64,000 nt of DNA from positions 48,136 to 112,135 of the forward strand of contig CAMIIO010000009.1 of the NCBI GenBank assembly GCA_946221065.1, given 5' to 3'. Below the pieces are notes generated by a model, which worked only from the letters and a program-made list of their open reading frames with translations, was not told the DNA's origin and did no database searches. A program made the position numbers and the translations under genes. Origin of the DNA: an uncultured Rothia sp. GTDB taxonomy: Bacteria > Actinomycetota > Actinomycetes > Actinomycetales > Micrococcaceae. Numbering within the stretch: position 1 is the first letter of the stretch; every line of letters starts with the position of its first letter. Shown piece after piece: positions 62,916 through 64,000 of this stretch.

Positions 62916-63671
62916 CTACGCGGCAAAGCGGTTAAGCTGCTCACTCACCTCGCGGTAGTTGCCGTTCTTCTCGGCAAAACGTAGCGGGCGAACGTTCTCC
63001 ACCAGAATCTCGTGAGCGTCCGGGTTCGTTTCAATGAGTTGCAAAACCTCGGCAATAAAATTATCAAGTGGCATCGCACCGGGGTTCTCGGACTGCCCGG
63101 GCATGAGCTCGGTGGCGACGGCCGGCGGCGCGATCTCCAGGATCTTCACGCTGGTATCGGCAAGTTGCAGACGCACACCCTCGCTCAGCATATGAATAGC
63201 GGCCTTCGAGGCGTTATACGACGGCGTCGCTTTCAGCGGTACAAACGCCAAGCCGGATGAGACGGTCACGATAGTCGAGTCCGGACGAGTCTGCAGGTGC
63301 TCCACGAACTCCGAAATCAACCGAATCGGACCCAGTACATTGGTGGCCATAATACGTTCGGAGGTGGCAATAAAGCTCTCGGGGTGGTGCCAATCCTCCA
63401 CCTGCATAATGCCTGCCATCGCAATAATCACGTTCAACTCGGGGTACTTACGCAGAACCTCGGCAGAAGCGGTCTTGACACTCTCGGCGTCGGCAATGTC
63501 GATAGCCACAGTATCAATCTCGGGGTGCTCTGCGTGAAGCTCTTTTAGCAGTTCGGTACGGCGACCGCCGGCAATCACCATATTGCCACGCTGAGCAAGG
63601 GCAATAGCAAGCGCGCGACCAATGCCGCTGGTGGCTCCGGGGATAAAGATAGTGTTTCCAGAAATATTCAT
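62916..63671 (-). CDS. Short-chain dehydrogenase/reductase, DltE-like
   Basis: 251 residues, Rossmann fold: IFIPGATSGIGRALAIALAQ (nucleotide binding), IAMAGIM, catalytic Ser in VTVSSGLAFV and YNASKAA (Tyr-Lys). The sequence style matches the DltE group of oxidoreductases. The ATG at 63671 is chosen since the protein then starts with the first beta strand; ten more codons are open upstream. The substrate is unknown. Confidence 0.88.
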   Translation of the reverse strand: MNISGNTIFIPGATSGIGRALAIALAQRGNMVIAGGRRTELLKELHAEHPEIDTVAIDIADAESVKTASAEVLRKYPELNVIIAMAGIMQVEDWHHPESFIATSERIMATNVLGPIRLISEFVEHLQTRPDSTIVTVSSGLAFVPLKATPSYNASKAAIHMLSEGVRLQLADTSVKILEIAPPAVATELMPGQSENPGAMPLDNFIAEVLQLIETNPDAHEILVENVRPLRFAEKNGNYREVSEQLNRFAA

Positions 63672-64000
63672 GAGGGGGATTCCTTTGGGGATGAGGAACA
63701 TATATTAAAACAACATTAAACCCCTTTTCTGTAAATTTGGTGGAAGTTGCCACCGAGATTTAAGGAAAATTTTGCATCCCCTCGAAAATCCATATAATTT
63801 GACCGGACAAATCTAGCTATTTTAGACAGCGAACCATCCTTTCCGTCCTCCCACTAGTCGCAAAGTATTCTCCCTGAATGGTTCACGACTCTCTCACCAT
63901 AAGACCTTCCAGAAATCAAATCAACAAAGCACAGCACTCGATTATACTTCCGAGAAAAATCAGGGAAAATTAAATCATCTTATTATTCATAATATAATGT
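63672..64000. other. AT-rich right end of the window
   Basis: No gene, repeat family or terminator recognised. Presumably it holds the promoter of the SDR gene and the end of whatever lies beyond. Confidence 0.5.

Noticed and set aside
62529..62958. Overlapping plus-strand frames in the last gap
   Set aside because: No ribosome site, run through a repeat and a terminator; at most a decayed remnant.

Overview
The window looks like chromosomal DNA of a high-GC Gram-positive actinobacterium, most likely a Micrococcaceae member such as an oral Rothia. That is inferred from gene content and protein style; no rRNA or tRNA gene was seen to confirm it. Gene density is ordinary, many starts appear leaderless or have a clear GGAG-type ribosome site, and most gaps are short. 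Noncoding DNA is rich in long, nearly perfect palindromes that recur as families.

Layout. 1-3339: peptide-type ABC transporter (fused ATPase cut by the window edge, two permeases). 3633-7041: hydroxyacid dehydrogenase, TetR regulator, cardiolipin synthase. 7061-7823: a toxin-antitoxin pair between two ~120-bp direct repeats. 7911-13086: glgC, small housekeeping-type proteins, a membrane protein bracketed by a repeat pair, a truncated gene remnant and a TRIC-type channel. 13512-18572: a frameshifted glycerophosphodiesterase, a 1.3-kb noncoding stretch holding a probable structured RNA, GntR regulator, GNAT acetyltransferase, DedA protein. 18814-27796: secreted NlpC/P60-like protein, an unusual RNase-H-fold protein next to an AAA ATPase, two ABM-type monooxygenases, a small membrane protein between twin palindromes, ilvD, amino acid permease. 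28291-32867: trehalose regulator, hydrolase and PTS permease. 33116-34057: AbiEi/DUF559-like protein between twin 70-bp palindromes.

34175-43592 (all on the minus strand) is the most interesting block: urocanase homologue, DUF917 protein, MFS transporter, an ammonia-lyase homologue that lacks the MIO-forming Ala-Ser-Gly motif, then a complete betaine-type ABC transporter. This fits uptake and breakdown of ergothioneine or S-methylergothioneine (trimethylamine elimination, ring hydration, thiohydantoin desulfuration). A flavin-dependent oxidoreductase and a DUF2848 protein diverge from it.

46406-52620: succinate-semialdehyde-type dehydrogenase and a Ugp-like sugar/glycerophosphodiester ABC transporter. 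52964-61536: MHS transporter, thiolase, enoyl-CoA hydratase, hydroxyacyl-CoA dehydrogenase, M20 amidohydrolase, thioesterase and PaaZ, i.e. the lower phenylacetyl-CoA pathway. Two of its promoters share a PaaR-like operator. The ring-activating paaABCDE and paaK genes are not in the window. 61637-63671: a PhzD/isochorismatase-like protein, a DUF6191-like small protein and a short-chain dehydrogenase.

Across the window, members of the same palindrome family repeatedly bracket single genes or one operon, sit directly behind stop codons and in four cases supply the stop codon itself. They probably act as bidirectional terminators and may also serve as homologous ends for cassette gain and loss.
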